NCBI GenBank assembly: GCA_013360215.1
Contig: JABWCP010000002.1
Coordinates: 124,001-188,000, forward strand
From: a bacterium
GTDB taxonomy: Bacteria; CLD3; SB21
Length of the DNA stretch: 64,000 bases
Direction of reading: 5' to 3'
Shown piece by piece: positions 9,350 through 18,030 of the stretch. How positions within the stretch are numbered: the first letter of the stretch is position 1; each line of letters starts with the position of its first letter. The notes beneath the pieces were generated by a model. That model was not told where the DNA came from. It was given only the letters and a program-made list of their open reading frames with translations, and did not search any database. A program made the translations under genes and the position numbers.

Positions 9350-11499
9350 TATTTTTCTTTAACAGTTTCCTCAGAAGATGCATTATTCTGCTCCTCACGG
9401 GCACTTGTAATTGTGATATTAGTCGCACTTACCGCTTCTTTACCGGAGTTTAGATCTTTAACACGAACTTCTAGAGCAGCAACTCCGGTCGGCAGATCCG
9501 CTATATCAAAAGCTATATATTCTTTTTCATTCACGGACTTACCTTCTTTGACGGTAACAGAAGACGTCGATGCTTCTTTCTTCCCGGTAAAAACACCGGC
9601 TACGGAGCTCAAAAAACTTTGATTGCTCTCAAGCATTTTAATGGAGTAGGATACCTGATACGATGTCCTATTATCTGCGTTCTTGGCTAAATTATAGATT
9701 TCATAATAAATGGTTAATGGCTTAGTATTAACTAATCCGGCAGCCGGGTTGGGCACAACTTTAAGATTCGACTGAGGTTTAAGGTATTTATCTTTCGTTA
9801 AAGTTTGGTCAACATATTGAGCGATTTCTATATCGCTTACCAATAACGAGTCCGAATTATAATCCCGAACATTAAGAACGAATTGATATATTCCGACGCG
9901 ATCTTTTTCATTATTTCTCATTTCAACGGCTGCAATATATTTCCCCGGAGTGATATCCGCATCAAACTGATCTAAGAAAAAGTGCGATGTTGTTTCTTTT
10001 CCAAATGCCGATATGTCAAAATCTCTCTCAACCGATTTCACTTCATTATATTTCAAATCATATAATTTCATATGAAGCTTAATTGATGTATTAAACTTGT
10101 CCACTTGCGTAATGCTCGGCGCAAAATTAAGTACTTTAAACGGAACTGTATAATAAAACTCCAATCTTGAATCTTTTTTATTAATACTCCGGAACGACGC
10201 AAAATTGCAATTCATGGGCAGATGCGGTGCACCGACATCAAATATGAAATTTTGCTTTTTAGAGTATTCTATATTGGCAAGATAGTCTTGAGCAAAATTA
10301 TTTGTCATTAAAAAATTAGAAGCAAAATTTGTACGCTCGAGTCGTTCATAAGCGGTCGGATCGCCTTTAGACAATGTTACAGTCGAATTAAAAGCCTCTT
10401 CAGCTCTTCCTTTTACAACATCAAGCTGAGTTTTGATCCTGTCAGCCATACGTTGATAATATGGATTAATAAGTGCACGTTCGTTAAAAATATCATATAA
10501 AGTACTCCCGCGATTACTGATGTCAACCGCGTCAAAAAGCGAGCCAAGCTCATAATAACCCGATTTTTCTATAAAATCGAAGTACAAGCCAGACTTTATA
10601 TGATCATACGTCCATGATTCGTTATCTCTTACTTCATCTGTAATTCGCCCAATATATCTCTGACCAGGTTTTCCTAACCTCAAATAAACCATGCCTCGGT
10701 CATCATACCATGGTTCAGCAGATTTGGAAAAATTTGAACGAACAAACGATAATCGTTTGTAATGCTCTATTAATCTTTCATTTACTGCATCCAAAGGATT
10801 GGGGTCACGTTTTTTCCAAAATATATTGATAAAAGCCAACCGTTCTTCGTATGACTTTAAGGAATCGTCCCATTGTTTAATTTCTTTTTCAGTTGCTATA
10901 TCACGACAGTCTGAAAATAGGCGATCGATGTTTTTAGTATCACGTATTTCATTCAACCCCCCATAAAAAGCTTCGCTAGCCTCAGTAGAACGATTAAGAT
11001 CAATAAATACCATGGATAATTCAATTAATGGCCAAGTATCATTTAGATCTATAAGTGTACCTTGCTTAAACGCATCTATTGCCAAATCATACTCACCTTT
11101 TTCACGATAAATATATCCGAGTTGTATCCAAACGTTAGGAAATCCAAACGAAGAATACCGATCATTTTTTTTGATTACATTTCTAATGTCAGTTTCTGCC
11201 CCATCGAAGGCTCCATCAAGTCGCAATACTACACCTTTTACAAACCACAGTTCAATATCATTTGGATTGAGAACCACTGCACGTTCGATCATTTTACGAG
11301 CGCGCTTTATTTTATCACCAAAAATTTTAGATAACGCTTTAGCAGCAGTTGGCAATCTTTCAAAAGCTCGTATATTTTCAACTGCTTGATTTTTCAAAAT
11401 CTCAACCGAGTCTATTTCCGACTGTGCAGTTAGGTTTTTACCTACAAAGAAGTTTACTATAAAAAACGTCCCAACTAAAATAAAGATTTGTTTTTTCAT
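9349..11499 (-). CDS. GWxTD-domain protein with N-terminal TPRs, 716 aa
   Basis: A signal peptide covers the first 26 residues. Tetratricopeptide-like helices follow (about residues 35-200), with LNPNDIELWFVKG and EKGEYDLAIDAF as typical repeat units. A GWxTD domain then lies around residues 250-330: DDRGMVYLRLGKPG and SWTYDHI...LYFDFI match this family, which is found in FCB bacteria and Acidobacteria and has no settled function. The remaining 350 residues are beta-rich and contain no motif I recognise. It is the first gene of the run ending at 5077, and its stop overlaps the next start. A good sigma-70 promoter lies 37 nt upstream of its ATG. A role in envelope or gliding-type structures is only a guess. 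Confidence 0.72.
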   Translation of the reverse strand: MKKQIFILVGTFFIVNFFVGKNLTAQSEIDSVEILKNQAVENIRAFERLPTAAKALSKIFGDKIKRARKMIERAVVLNPNDIELWFVKGVVLRLDGAFDGAETDIRNVIKKNDRYSSFGFPNVWIQLGYIYREKGEYDLAIDAFKQGTLIDLNDTWPLIELSMVFIDLNRSTEASEAFYGGLNEIRDTKNIDRLFSDCRDIATEKEIKQWDDSLKSYEERLAFINIFWKKRDPNPLDAVNERLIEHYKRLSFVRSNFSKSAEPWYDDRGMVYLRLGKPGQRYIGRITDEVRDNESWTYDHIKSGLYFDFIEKSGYYELGSLFDAVDISNRGSTLYDIFNERALINPYYQRMADRIKTQLDVVKGRAEEAFNSTVTLSKGDPTAYERLERTNFASNFLMTNNFAQDYLANIEYSKKQNFIFDVGAPHLPMNCNFASFRSINKKDSRLEFYYTVPFKVLNFAPSITQVDKFNTSIKLHMKLYDLKYNEVKSVERDFDISAFGKETTSHFFLDQFDADITPGKYIAAVEMRNNEKDRVGIYQFVLNVRDYNSDSLLVSDIEIAQYVDQTLTKDKYLKPQSNLKVVPNPAAGLVNTKPLTIYYEIYNLAKNADNRTSYQVSYSIKMLESNQSFLSSVAGVFTGKKEASTSSVTVKEGKSVNEKEYIAFDIADLPTGVAALEVRVKDLNSGKEAVSATNITITSAREEQNNASSEETVKEK

Positions 11500-11535
11500 G
11501 TTTTGTCTTTCTTTAATTTTTCATTCAAGAATCTA

Positions 11536-11563
11536 AATATAAGCTTTCATTTTTTTAATTCAA
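11536..11563 (-). promoter_or_regulatory. sigma-70-like promoter of the GWxTD-ribH-recN run
   Basis: On the minus strand TTGAAT (11558-11563) and TATATT (11536-11541) are separated by 16 nt. The start point would be near 11528, leaving a leader of about 30 nt before the ATG at 11499. Confidence 0.5.
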
Positions 11564-11591
11564 ATAAATCAAATTTTTAAAGTTCATTATT

Positions 11592-11603
11592 ATTGACGTC
11601 AAT
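11592..11603. promoter_or_regulatory. 12-bp perfect palindrome between divergent genes
   Basis: ATTGACGTCAAT is a perfect palindrome in the 265-nt space between the GWxTD gene and the response regulator. It lies 29 nt upstream of the minus-strand -35 box, a position suited to a dimeric regulator. The regulator is unknown. Confidence 0.35.
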
Positions 11604-11703
11604 TATTTGACACCTCCAAAATTACTACATTTCACAATTTAAAATACAAACACATAAGCGCTTAATTGTTAATGTTTTATAAAAAAACAACTAAACTGAA
11701 ATA

Positions 11704-11720
11704 TTGGCATTATTTATGCT
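11704..11720 (+). promoter_or_regulatory. possible sigma-54 promoter of the response regulator
   Basis: TTGGCATTATTTATGCT has the two invariant doublets of a -24/-12 promoter, GG (11706-11707) and GC (11718-11719), with exactly 10 nt between them. The start point would be near 11731, about 34 nt before the coding start. No enhancer-binding activator is encoded nearby. Confidence 0.4.
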
Positions 11721-11764
11721 TCTAAATAAGAGGTTCTCAAAGACAAATCAATACTAATAAAATT

Positions 11765-12259
11765 TTGAAAACAGACAAAGCACAAAAGCCCAATTTACAG
11801 CAACTCACATCTACACATCAAGAGATTGATCTGATTTCGAATTCAAAAAAGCCAACTGTTTTATTAGTAGAAGATGATGACATTGCCGGCTCGACTATAG
11901 CTATGATGGTTGAGACATTACATTGTAGTGTGATACGCGTTGAAAATGGGCTTGATGCGTTAAGTATTGTCGGCTCCATGAAGATAGATTTAGTTATCAC
12001 TGATTTGTGTTTACCTGTCATGTCGGGAACAGAAATTATTGAGCACATCAGAAAAATAAATAAAACCGTGCCTATTTTCATTGTTACGGGTTATTTGCAT
12101 ACGGCTACCGAAACAGAAATGATCTCAGATTCCGATAAAAAAAGTTGTGGTGTCATCGAAATACTTATGAAACCCATCCGTATGAAAAATCTCTTAGATA
12201 AAATCAAAGAACATACGCTAATTGAAAGTGCTCCTAAAGCCGCTTTAATGAAAATCTAA
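11765..12259 (+). CDS. single-domain response regulator (REC only), 164 aa
   Basis: One receiver domain fills residues 30-155: acidic EDDD in VLLVEDDD, the phospho-acceptor Asp in LVITDLCLPVMSG, the switch Thr in IFIVTGY, and the Lys in LMKPI. There is no output domain, so it may pass phosphate on or act by protein contact, like CheY or Spo0F. No histidine kinase is adjacent. The start is uncertain: TTG at 11765 is the best candidate because there is no in-frame ATG before the receiver domain, and no clear Shine-Dalgarno is present. A possible sigma-54 promoter is upstream. Confidence 0.8.
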   Translation: MKTDKAQKPNLQQLTSTHQEIDLISNSKKPTVLLVEDDDIAGSTIAMMVETLHCSVIRVENGLDALSIVGSMKIDLVITDLCLPVMSGTEIIEHIRKINKTVPIFIVTGYLHTATETEMISDSDKKSCGVIEILMKPIRMKNLLDKIKEHTLIESAPKAALMKI

Positions 12260-12288
12260 TTTGCCCGCTTTATCTCCTTTCTTGATAA

Positions 12289-12332
12289 TGAGAACCGATA
12301 GGGTTGAATGTACCATTCAACCCTATTTTTTT
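12289..12332 (+). terminator. box-plus-hairpin, copy 1 (intrinsic terminator)
   Basis: The 14-nt box TGAGAACCGATAGG (12289-12302) runs into a perfect 13-bp stem, ATAGGGTTGAATG (12298-12310) with CATTCAACCCTAT (12314-12326), loop TAC, then a T-run. It ends the response-regulator gene. The box is repeated at 12424. Confidence 0.85.
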
Positions 12333-12423
12333 ATCATAAAACTCTTGCATTGGCGAAATAATTTTATATTATATGAGTTATAAGGAATATGTATTAAAGC
12401 CTCACGCACTTCCCTCCTTATAG

Positions 12424-12470
12424 TGAGAACCGATAGGACTAAGTCGCCAGACTTAGTCCTAGTTTATTAT
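12424..12470 (+). terminator. box-plus-hairpin, copy 2
   Basis: The same 14-nt box (12424-12437) leads into a different 12-bp perfect stem, TAGGACTAAGTC (12434-12445) with GACTTAGTCCTA (12450-12461), loop GCCA, followed by a weak T/A-rich tail. The two stems share only their base (TAGG). It may stop either transcript in this convergent gap. Confidence 0.6.
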
Positions 12471-13102
12471 CTAGCCTTTTTAGCGGCTTTCTTTCTCAAT
12501 TGTTTACCATGTTCAGAGTTGATTTTTGTATTTACATCTATATAACCAGGATATTCAATATTTAATCCCGCTACGTTAATTGTCGGCTTAACTTTTACAG
12601 TTATGCGCGTAGGCTTGTCACCTTCTCCGGCCAAATTAAATGCCAACTTTACTAAACTTTCGGCCGATTCGTTACTAAATGATTTCTTTAAGTCCATTTC
12701 AATATTAAGCGGTACCGTCGCATCTGAATCCGGTAAAATTTCTACCATCTGATCCAAGGCACCCCTCACTATTTCGTTGTTATCTATAAGAACAATCCAT
12801 TCAAGTCGATTCATTCCAGCCGGTTTTTCATTAGGATTTTCGACCGACAAGTTAAGAGTAAATGTTAAAGGTAACGTTTTTTTGGTTAGTGCATCAGTTA
12901 ATTGTGCAGCTTTTTTTAAACTCAAATCCTTAACTGACTTTACATTTTGTATTTTAATATCAGACAGTTGCATGTGTTCGATATTTTGAACGGAAAAATC
13001 ACATTTGGCAAACGTTTTTGCCATATCAATTTGTTTGGCCACACTACAAGAAGACAGCCAAACAGTAAATATACTGAGGCCAATTAAACCTAATTTTTTC
13101 AT
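12467..13102 (-). CDS. LEA14-like lipoprotein, 211 aa
   Basis: I place the start at ATG 13102 (protein begins MKKLGLIG), which has a GGAG ribosome site and gives a proper lipoprotein signal with lipobox LSSC; a longer frame upstream overlaps the previous gene and lacks this. The mature part resembles LEA type 2 (Water stress/WHy) domains: LTFTLNLSVENPN followed by LEWIVLIDNNEIVRG is the usual beta-sandwich pattern. A Lys/Arg-rich tail ends the protein. It follows the TPR-C39 lipoprotein by 16 nt and is probably co-transcribed with it. Its role is not known. Confidence 0.7.
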   Translation of the reverse strand: MKKLGLIGLSIFTVWLSSCSVAKQIDMAKTFAKCDFSVQNIEHMQLSDIKIQNVKSVKDLSLKKAAQLTDALTKKTLPLTFTLNLSVENPNEKPAGMNRLEWIVLIDNNEIVRGALDQMVEILPDSDATVPLNIEMDLKKSFSNESAESLVKLAFNLAGEGDKPTRITVKVKPTINVAGLNIEYPGYIDVNTKINSEHGKQLRKKAAKKAR

Positions 13103-13118
13103 ATAATTAACTCCGTAT

Positions 13119-16100
13119 TTATTTGATCCTCTTTTTGACAATTTCAGAATATTCGCCATCTGGACTACGTCTCAGGTATTCCATGAATTGCGTTTTGGCT
13201 TGTGTGATTTGATTGGTCTTTAGCAATGCCATACCAAAATAGTAGTTATTTATGGCGGCTTCCTCGTCAGTGAAAGTTGATTGGATAAAGCATACCTTGT
13301 CCAAAATACGGATTGCAGCATGATTATCTTGTTTTAGAAACGCAATGATCCCTTGCATACCCGTATAAAGAAAATTGACCGAATCTACCTGTAAAGCCTC
13401 TAAAATATAGGATTCTGCTTTGGTATAGTCGTTCATTTTGATCGCTAATATGTATGCCATGCGATATTTGGCATACGCAAAGTTTGGCCGTATATCAATC
13501 GCTTTACGATAATAATTCATAGAAATTTCATATAGACCCAATTCCTCACAATCCTGACCTATCTCGGCATATATCCGGGCTTTGTCAGGCATCATTGCCG
13601 CTACTTTTTCAAACTCTGCCGTGGCCTGCGTTAATTTACCCCAAACAGCATATAAAACACCCAAATGCCTATATGCAAAATCGCTGTACATATCATATTC
13701 AATAGTAGCTAAAAATTCAGATTCGGCTTTTTTCATTAATGATTCGGCGGAATCAGGATAGATTTTACGAACTTGAACAGCCATTTTGAGATGAATCCAC
13801 CCCATAGTATCGAAATAATATGGGTTCCTCTGTGATAATTCTATCGATTTCTGCGAATATTTTTCAGCCGCATCAAGCTTTATTCCACTTACCGCATACC
13901 GCCAAGCTATATTGTTATAAGCGCCATTTTCCTCAGGATATTTCCTGATATTTTCAAACATAAGTGAATCGCCGCGCTTGAAATCATCCGCCGCCGTATA
14001 TATATCCGCATAAATTTGGTCAAGATTCGGAAGCGAAGAATTGGCTTGCTTTACTACATCAAGCGCATCAATGGCTTTTTTTATACGATCGGCCTTTTCT
14101 TGTGCCGTCAAGAAGTTTACATTAATTTCTGTCTGATAAAGACCTGCTACGCTTAGATAGTTTCCTATATTTTCAGGTTCATATCGTAAAGCAAAATTCA
14201 ATTGTTCATGAGCTTTTTCAAAATCACCCGTTTCAGCCAATATACTGGCATAAAACGTTCGAGGTTGACTTATAAGTGGATTGATACGAATGGCCTGCTT
14301 GAGCTCATTCATAGCCTCGTCATATTTTTTTTGCGAAAACAAAGCGCTGGCTGAATATAGGTAATTTGTGATATTGGATTCATCAATCTGTTTGGCGCGC
14401 CGCGTTATTTGCAAAACCTTATCATAATCATATTGGGACAACAATAACCCAGCGCGTCTTAAAATCAAGTCAATACTATTAGGCCGCATCTGAAGAAGCG
14501 TATCCATAATGACCGATGCTTTGTCAAACTCATCCTTCTGAAGATGCAAAAGCATCATTCCTTCCATCGCGCCTTCATAGTTGGGCTTTAGACGCAAGGA
14601 TTCGCGATAAAGTTGTATTGCTTTATCAAAATTTCGAACTCCGGAAGCTTTATCACCTTCCCATTTTTTTTCAACGGCCTGATACGAATTAAGCGGCTCC
14701 TCAGTCACAACTACCGGCGTTTCCAGGGGTAAGACGATCGCGCATTCATTGCCGGACTGTTGCCACTCTCTTAAAAAATCATCGTACGGAATGGCGTGAT
14801 TATTAGCTACCGTAGGATCATGCATAATGATCTGATGCTTTGTTTCATCATATCCGATAACAACGACAACATGTCCAAAACCAAAAGGACTTAAAAATAC
14901 TAATACGGGTATTCCCTGATCAATGCGCCGCTTGAGGTCATCTAAAGTACCGACATAACCAAATGATTTATATTTTCCTAAGCTTCTGGGATAATGAATG
15001 ATATCATTAGACTGTGCTCCCGCATAGTCACTTTTGATTTTTTCATAGATCTCGTCTTGGTCAATGGATTGTTTATAATACGACAAAACCATCGAAAGAG
15101 ATGCGGCAGCGCATTGTGGACCGTGCTGTCGGACGTAGGGTATATTTTCAAGTACAACTTTTTTTGGTTTTTCGAGGTTTTCAATCGTCGTATGAATTAA
15201 ATCAACAGCATATGAAGCGTCTTGCTGAGTCAATTTAGCCGTTGCGTCACGAAATTCTTTGGTCACAAAGACATTTTTAAGTTTGCGAATCAGGCGTTTT
15301 TGTATGTCAAATTCGAACTCCGATTCACCTTTATTTTGAATCGTAACATATCCTGTTTCACCATACCGAGCCGCATCATAACTTCCAAGAACACCGTAAT
15401 ACTTTTTCCCGTAAGCAATCTGACTGTTGATGTCATCCAATTCGGTAACGGCATCAAGATTGCCGAGCTTAAAGATATTCTGACCGGAACGCCATATTTC
15501 ACCTTCCGAAATCACACGGCGTGTAAAATTACCGTGTAAATCCTCCATAACGGCTATGACTAATCTCGATAAACCCACAGGATCTTCTTCCATCAATCCA
15601 TATATATTTGTCACTCCGTAGATATCGGAAATTCTGAGATAAAACCTTTGCCCCTGAATTGCTTTTTCTTTTGCCGCAATCGCATAACCATTGATTTCAA
15701 GAATATCTAATGCAAATTCAGCGACACCATAAGGGGTAATGTCTAGTACTTGCTCTTGGAACGTGATAATTATTTCACGAGATAGATCACCATTGGCATC
15801 CGCACCTAATAATGCATCATTTTTGGATTTTATTTTTAATCGGTAAGTATTGGTTTGTCCGATACGTAAGGAGTCGTCAAAGTAAAAACGCGAGGGACCG
15901 ATGGACTGAGAAAATTGACCTATACCGGCTTGCTGTAGATCGTTTTCGTCCGGTACAAAATATTCAGGTACTCGACGCGACAAAGTTTCATAGATTGAAA
16001 CAGCATTTTCATAATCGGATTTATCGGCATACACTTTTGAAAGATAATACAGCGCATCCCCGTCCGCCGTGTCTATCCGCAAACACTGCAGAAATTGTTG

Positions 16101-17531
16101 AATACTTTTATCGTGCCAATCCAACCGTGAGTAAACCAAAGCCAGATTATAATGAAAATTCTTTTTTAATTTATCGGTATATGCTAGCTGCAATCCGCGA
16201 AGTAATGTTGGCTCCGCCGCTTTATATTGCCCGTTCCGATATTGGATCAATCCTAATTGTAGATATGCTTCCGGATACAATGAATCGGCAGCAATCGCTA
16301 AACGGAGATAATATGATGTACTGTCAAAGCCGCTTGTGTGTGCTAAGGCTTTTTCGAAATAGAAATATGCTTGTTGGCTGATCTTGCCTTCATTGATACG
16401 TCGAATGGTCTCAAGAGAACTTTTTACTGAGGGTTGGTCAGATTTTATAGAAAGCGATTTTTCGTAATAAGCCTGTGCCTCTTTCAACTGGTTTTTTTTG
16501 AACAAAAGGAAACCCATATTTGCAAAATCATCCGAATCCGCCATGTTATTTTTGGTCAGCCACTCATAATTAGTAAACGCTTCGTCATACTCTTCCATAA
16601 CATACAAAAGCCGAGCCGCTAAGTGGCGTGATAAGAAGAAATCCGGTTCAATTTCCAATGATTTTGTTAGCGATTGTTTTGCTAAACCATAGCCTTCCTG
16701 ACGGTCCATATGTCCGTTTTGTACCGATTCGAACGCAATCATGGCTTTCAGAAACAAATTGAGTGCTTCTTCTTTGAATGTGCCAGAAATAATAAGTCTT
16801 ACAGCCTGAGCCAAGTGCGGAGGATATTTGTCATTGATCCCCTCGCGAATGACTTGTTCTAGATTTGGCAAAGCATCATTCCACAAACCAACATGAAGTT
16901 GACACAAGGCATATTCATATCGCATATCGGTCGTAACAAGCAGCTTTTCGCGCAACATCCGATCATAAATCGGGATCGCCATCGCAAAATCACCCTGATC
17001 GTAATAATATTGCGCTAGGGAACTCCAAGCATAAGCATTGGCTGAATCCATTTTGGTAAGACGCAAAAGGTCACTTTCTATACCCGGTTTATTTAGTGCG
17101 CGTGCCGCATCAGCCAAAAAAGATAGGCCTTGTGCATCCGAAGGATAGTTCTCATTGTAGTACTTTGCTAATTCATAACTTTCTTCAAAGCGATTAAGAT
17201 TGTACAAAGTACGCGCATACGGAAGCGCAACGCGACCCGGTTCACTACGCAACGCTAGTGCTTTTTCGAAATACAATGCCGCTTTTCGATAACTTCCCTG
17301 CTTTTCATACAAAGAAGCAATAGTCACGTAGGCTTCATAAAAAGCCGCATCTTCACGAATCGCGTTTTTATAATTTTCCAGAGCGGCATGTATCGCATCA
17401 GGATTTTTCTTTTCTAATTTCAAGCCTTCAAGATAATATTGCCGTGCTTTGTCGTTTTGTGTGGAAAGCTGAACCTGAGAGCAGCTCCAAATAACGATAA
17501 GTGATAAAAAAGGAATTCTGATTAATTTCAT
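13119..17531 (-). CDS. giant TPR lipoprotein with internal C39-type peptidase-like domain, 1470 aa
   Basis: The signal peptide ends in lipobox VIWSC, so the protein should be anchored in the outer envelope. Residues 25-520 are TPR repeats, a beta-rich block follows (about 520-760), then a peptidase C39-like domain (about 790-935), then a second TPR array to the end. In the C39-like domain a papain-type triad is visible: C807 in GPQCAAAS, H887 in GFGHVVVVIGYD and D905 in HDPTV, with the oxyanion Gln next to the Cys. C39 domains cut double-glycine leaders in peptide exporters, but here no transporter is fused, and GG-leader peptides are not obvious nearby. A good promoter sits at 17574-17602. 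The order of domains is unusual to me; function unknown. Confidence 0.75.
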   Translation of the reverse strand: MKLIRIPFLSLIVIWSCSQVQLSTQNDKARQYYLEGLKLEKKNPDAIHAALENYKNAIREDAAFYEAYVTIASLYEKQGSYRKAALYFEKALALRSEPGRVALPYARTLYNLNRFEESYELAKYYNENYPSDAQGLSFLADAARALNKPGIESDLLRLTKMDSANAYAWSSLAQYYYDQGDFAMAIPIYDRMLREKLLVTTDMRYEYALCQLHVGLWNDALPNLEQVIREGINDKYPPHLAQAVRLIISGTFKEEALNLFLKAMIAFESVQNGHMDRQEGYGLAKQSLTKSLEIEPDFFLSRHLAARLLYVMEEYDEAFTNYEWLTKNNMADSDDFANMGFLLFKKNQLKEAQAYYEKSLSIKSDQPSVKSSLETIRRINEGKISQQAYFYFEKALAHTSGFDSTSYYLRLAIAADSLYPEAYLQLGLIQYRNGQYKAAEPTLLRGLQLAYTDKLKKNFHYNLALVYSRLDWHDKSIQQFLQCLRIDTADGDALYYLSKVYADKSDYENAVSIYETLSRRVPEYFVPDENDLQQAGIGQFSQSIGPSRFYFDDSLRIGQTNTYRLKIKSKNDALLGADANGDLSREIIITFQEQVLDITPYGVAEFALDILEINGYAIAAKEKAIQGQRFYLRISDIYGVTNIYGLMEEDPVGLSRLVIAVMEDLHGNFTRRVISEGEIWRSGQNIFKLGNLDAVTELDDINSQIAYGKKYYGVLGSYDAARYGETGYVTIQNKGESEFEFDIQKRLIRKLKNVFVTKEFRDATAKLTQQDASYAVDLIHTTIENLEKPKKVVLENIPYVRQHGPQCAAASLSMVLSYYKQSIDQDEIYEKIKSDYAGAQSNDIIHYPRSLGKYKSFGYVGTLDDLKRRIDQGIPVLVFLSPFGFGHVVVVIGYDETKHQIIMHDPTVANNHAIPYDDFLREWQQSGNECAIVLPLETPVVVTEEPLNSYQAVEKKWEGDKASGVRNFDKAIQLYRESLRLKPNYEGAMEGMMLLHLQKDEFDKASVIMDTLLQMRPNSIDLILRRAGLLLSQYDYDKVLQITRRAKQIDESNITNYLYSASALFSQKKYDEAMNELKQAIRINPLISQPRTFYASILAETGDFEKAHEQLNFALRYEPENIGNYLSVAGLYQTEINVNFLTAQEKADRIKKAIDALDVVKQANSSLPNLDQIYADIYTAADDFKRGDSLMFENIRKYPEENGAYNNIAWRYAVSGIKLDAAEKYSQKSIELSQRNPYYFDTMGWIHLKMAVQVRKIYPDSAESLMKKAESEFLATIEYDMYSDFAYRHLGVLYAVWGKLTQATAEFEKVAAMMPDKARIYAEIGQDCEELGLYEISMNYYRKAIDIRPNFAYAKYRMAYILAIKMNDYTKAESYILEALQVDSVNFLYTGMQGIIAFLKQDNHAAIRILDKVCFIQSTFTDEEAAINNYYFGMALLKTNQITQAKTQFMEYLRRSPDGEYSEIVKKRIK

Positions 17532-17573
17532 GCGTATGGCCGATAGTTAGGTAAGAAATTATTCCGCACTTCG

Positions 17574-17602
17574 ATATTAGTTACCGAAATGTAAAAATTC
17601 AA
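17574..17602 (-). promoter_or_regulatory. sigma-70-like promoter of the TPR-C39 gene
   Basis: On the minus strand TTGAAT (17597-17602) and TAATAT (17574-17579) are 17 nt apart, in the 91-nt gap after the AgmX-like gene. This suggests that the giant lipoprotein gene and its LEA14-like partner can be transcribed on their own. Confidence 0.45.
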
Positions 17603-17622
17603 ATAGAATCGTGTCTATTTTA

Positions 17623-18027
17623 TTATTGGATTTTGAAAAGTATAGACTGCTCGACGATAGTGTCACCAGCGTCAGATTCAATTTTTTGGAAATAAATTTG
17701 TTTTAACATGTTAGTAAGGCATTCGATAAAAGCTTGATTTTTGGTACCCGAAAAAACGGTTGTGATGTCGCCAATTGAACCGTCGGTCTTGATTACAAAG
17801 CGGAAACGGACTTTGAAGGAAGTTGCGGTTTTATTGTCAAAATTTTGACTATAACACAGACTATAGTAATTTATTTTTTGCTGAATTTTTTCGCTGATCT
17901 CGCTTTCCGAACGATTTTTACTGTACACGGCCGGAGCTAAACAAAACACCTGCAATCCCCCTGAATGGGCATAAGCATTAAATTCACAACAAAAACCAAA
18001 TATTAATATCAAAAATACTCGATACAT
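17623..18027 (-). CDS. AgmX/PglI C-terminal-domain-like secreted protein, 134 aa
   Basis: A signal peptide ends near residue 20. The rest fits the AgmX/PglI C-terminal domain, a TonB-C-like fold: INYYSLCYSQNF, then VRFRFVIKTDGSIGDITTV, then FIECLTNMLKQIYF, with the two conserved Cys (in LCYS and IECL) that normally form a disulfide. In myxobacteria such domains occur in gliding and polarity proteins, but the domain is widespread and does not fix a function. It begins 3 nt after the AMMECR1 gene. Confidence 0.6.
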   Translation of the reverse strand: MYRVFLILIFGFCCEFNAYAHSGGLQVFCLAPAVYSKNRSESEISEKIQQKINYYSLCYSQNFDNKTATSFKVRFRFVIKTDGSIGDITTVFSGTKNQAFIECLTNMLKQIYFQKIESDAGDTIVEQSILFKIQ

Positions 18028-18030
18028 AGA

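Noticed and set aside
12374-12424. 16-codon frame ending just before the second hairpin box
   Set aside because: No ribosome site, very short, and its end coincides with the repeated box, so it is probably incidental.
15812-16381. 189-codon plus-strand frame
   Set aside because: It is antisense to the TPR region of the giant lipoprotein gene and has no ribosome site or family features.
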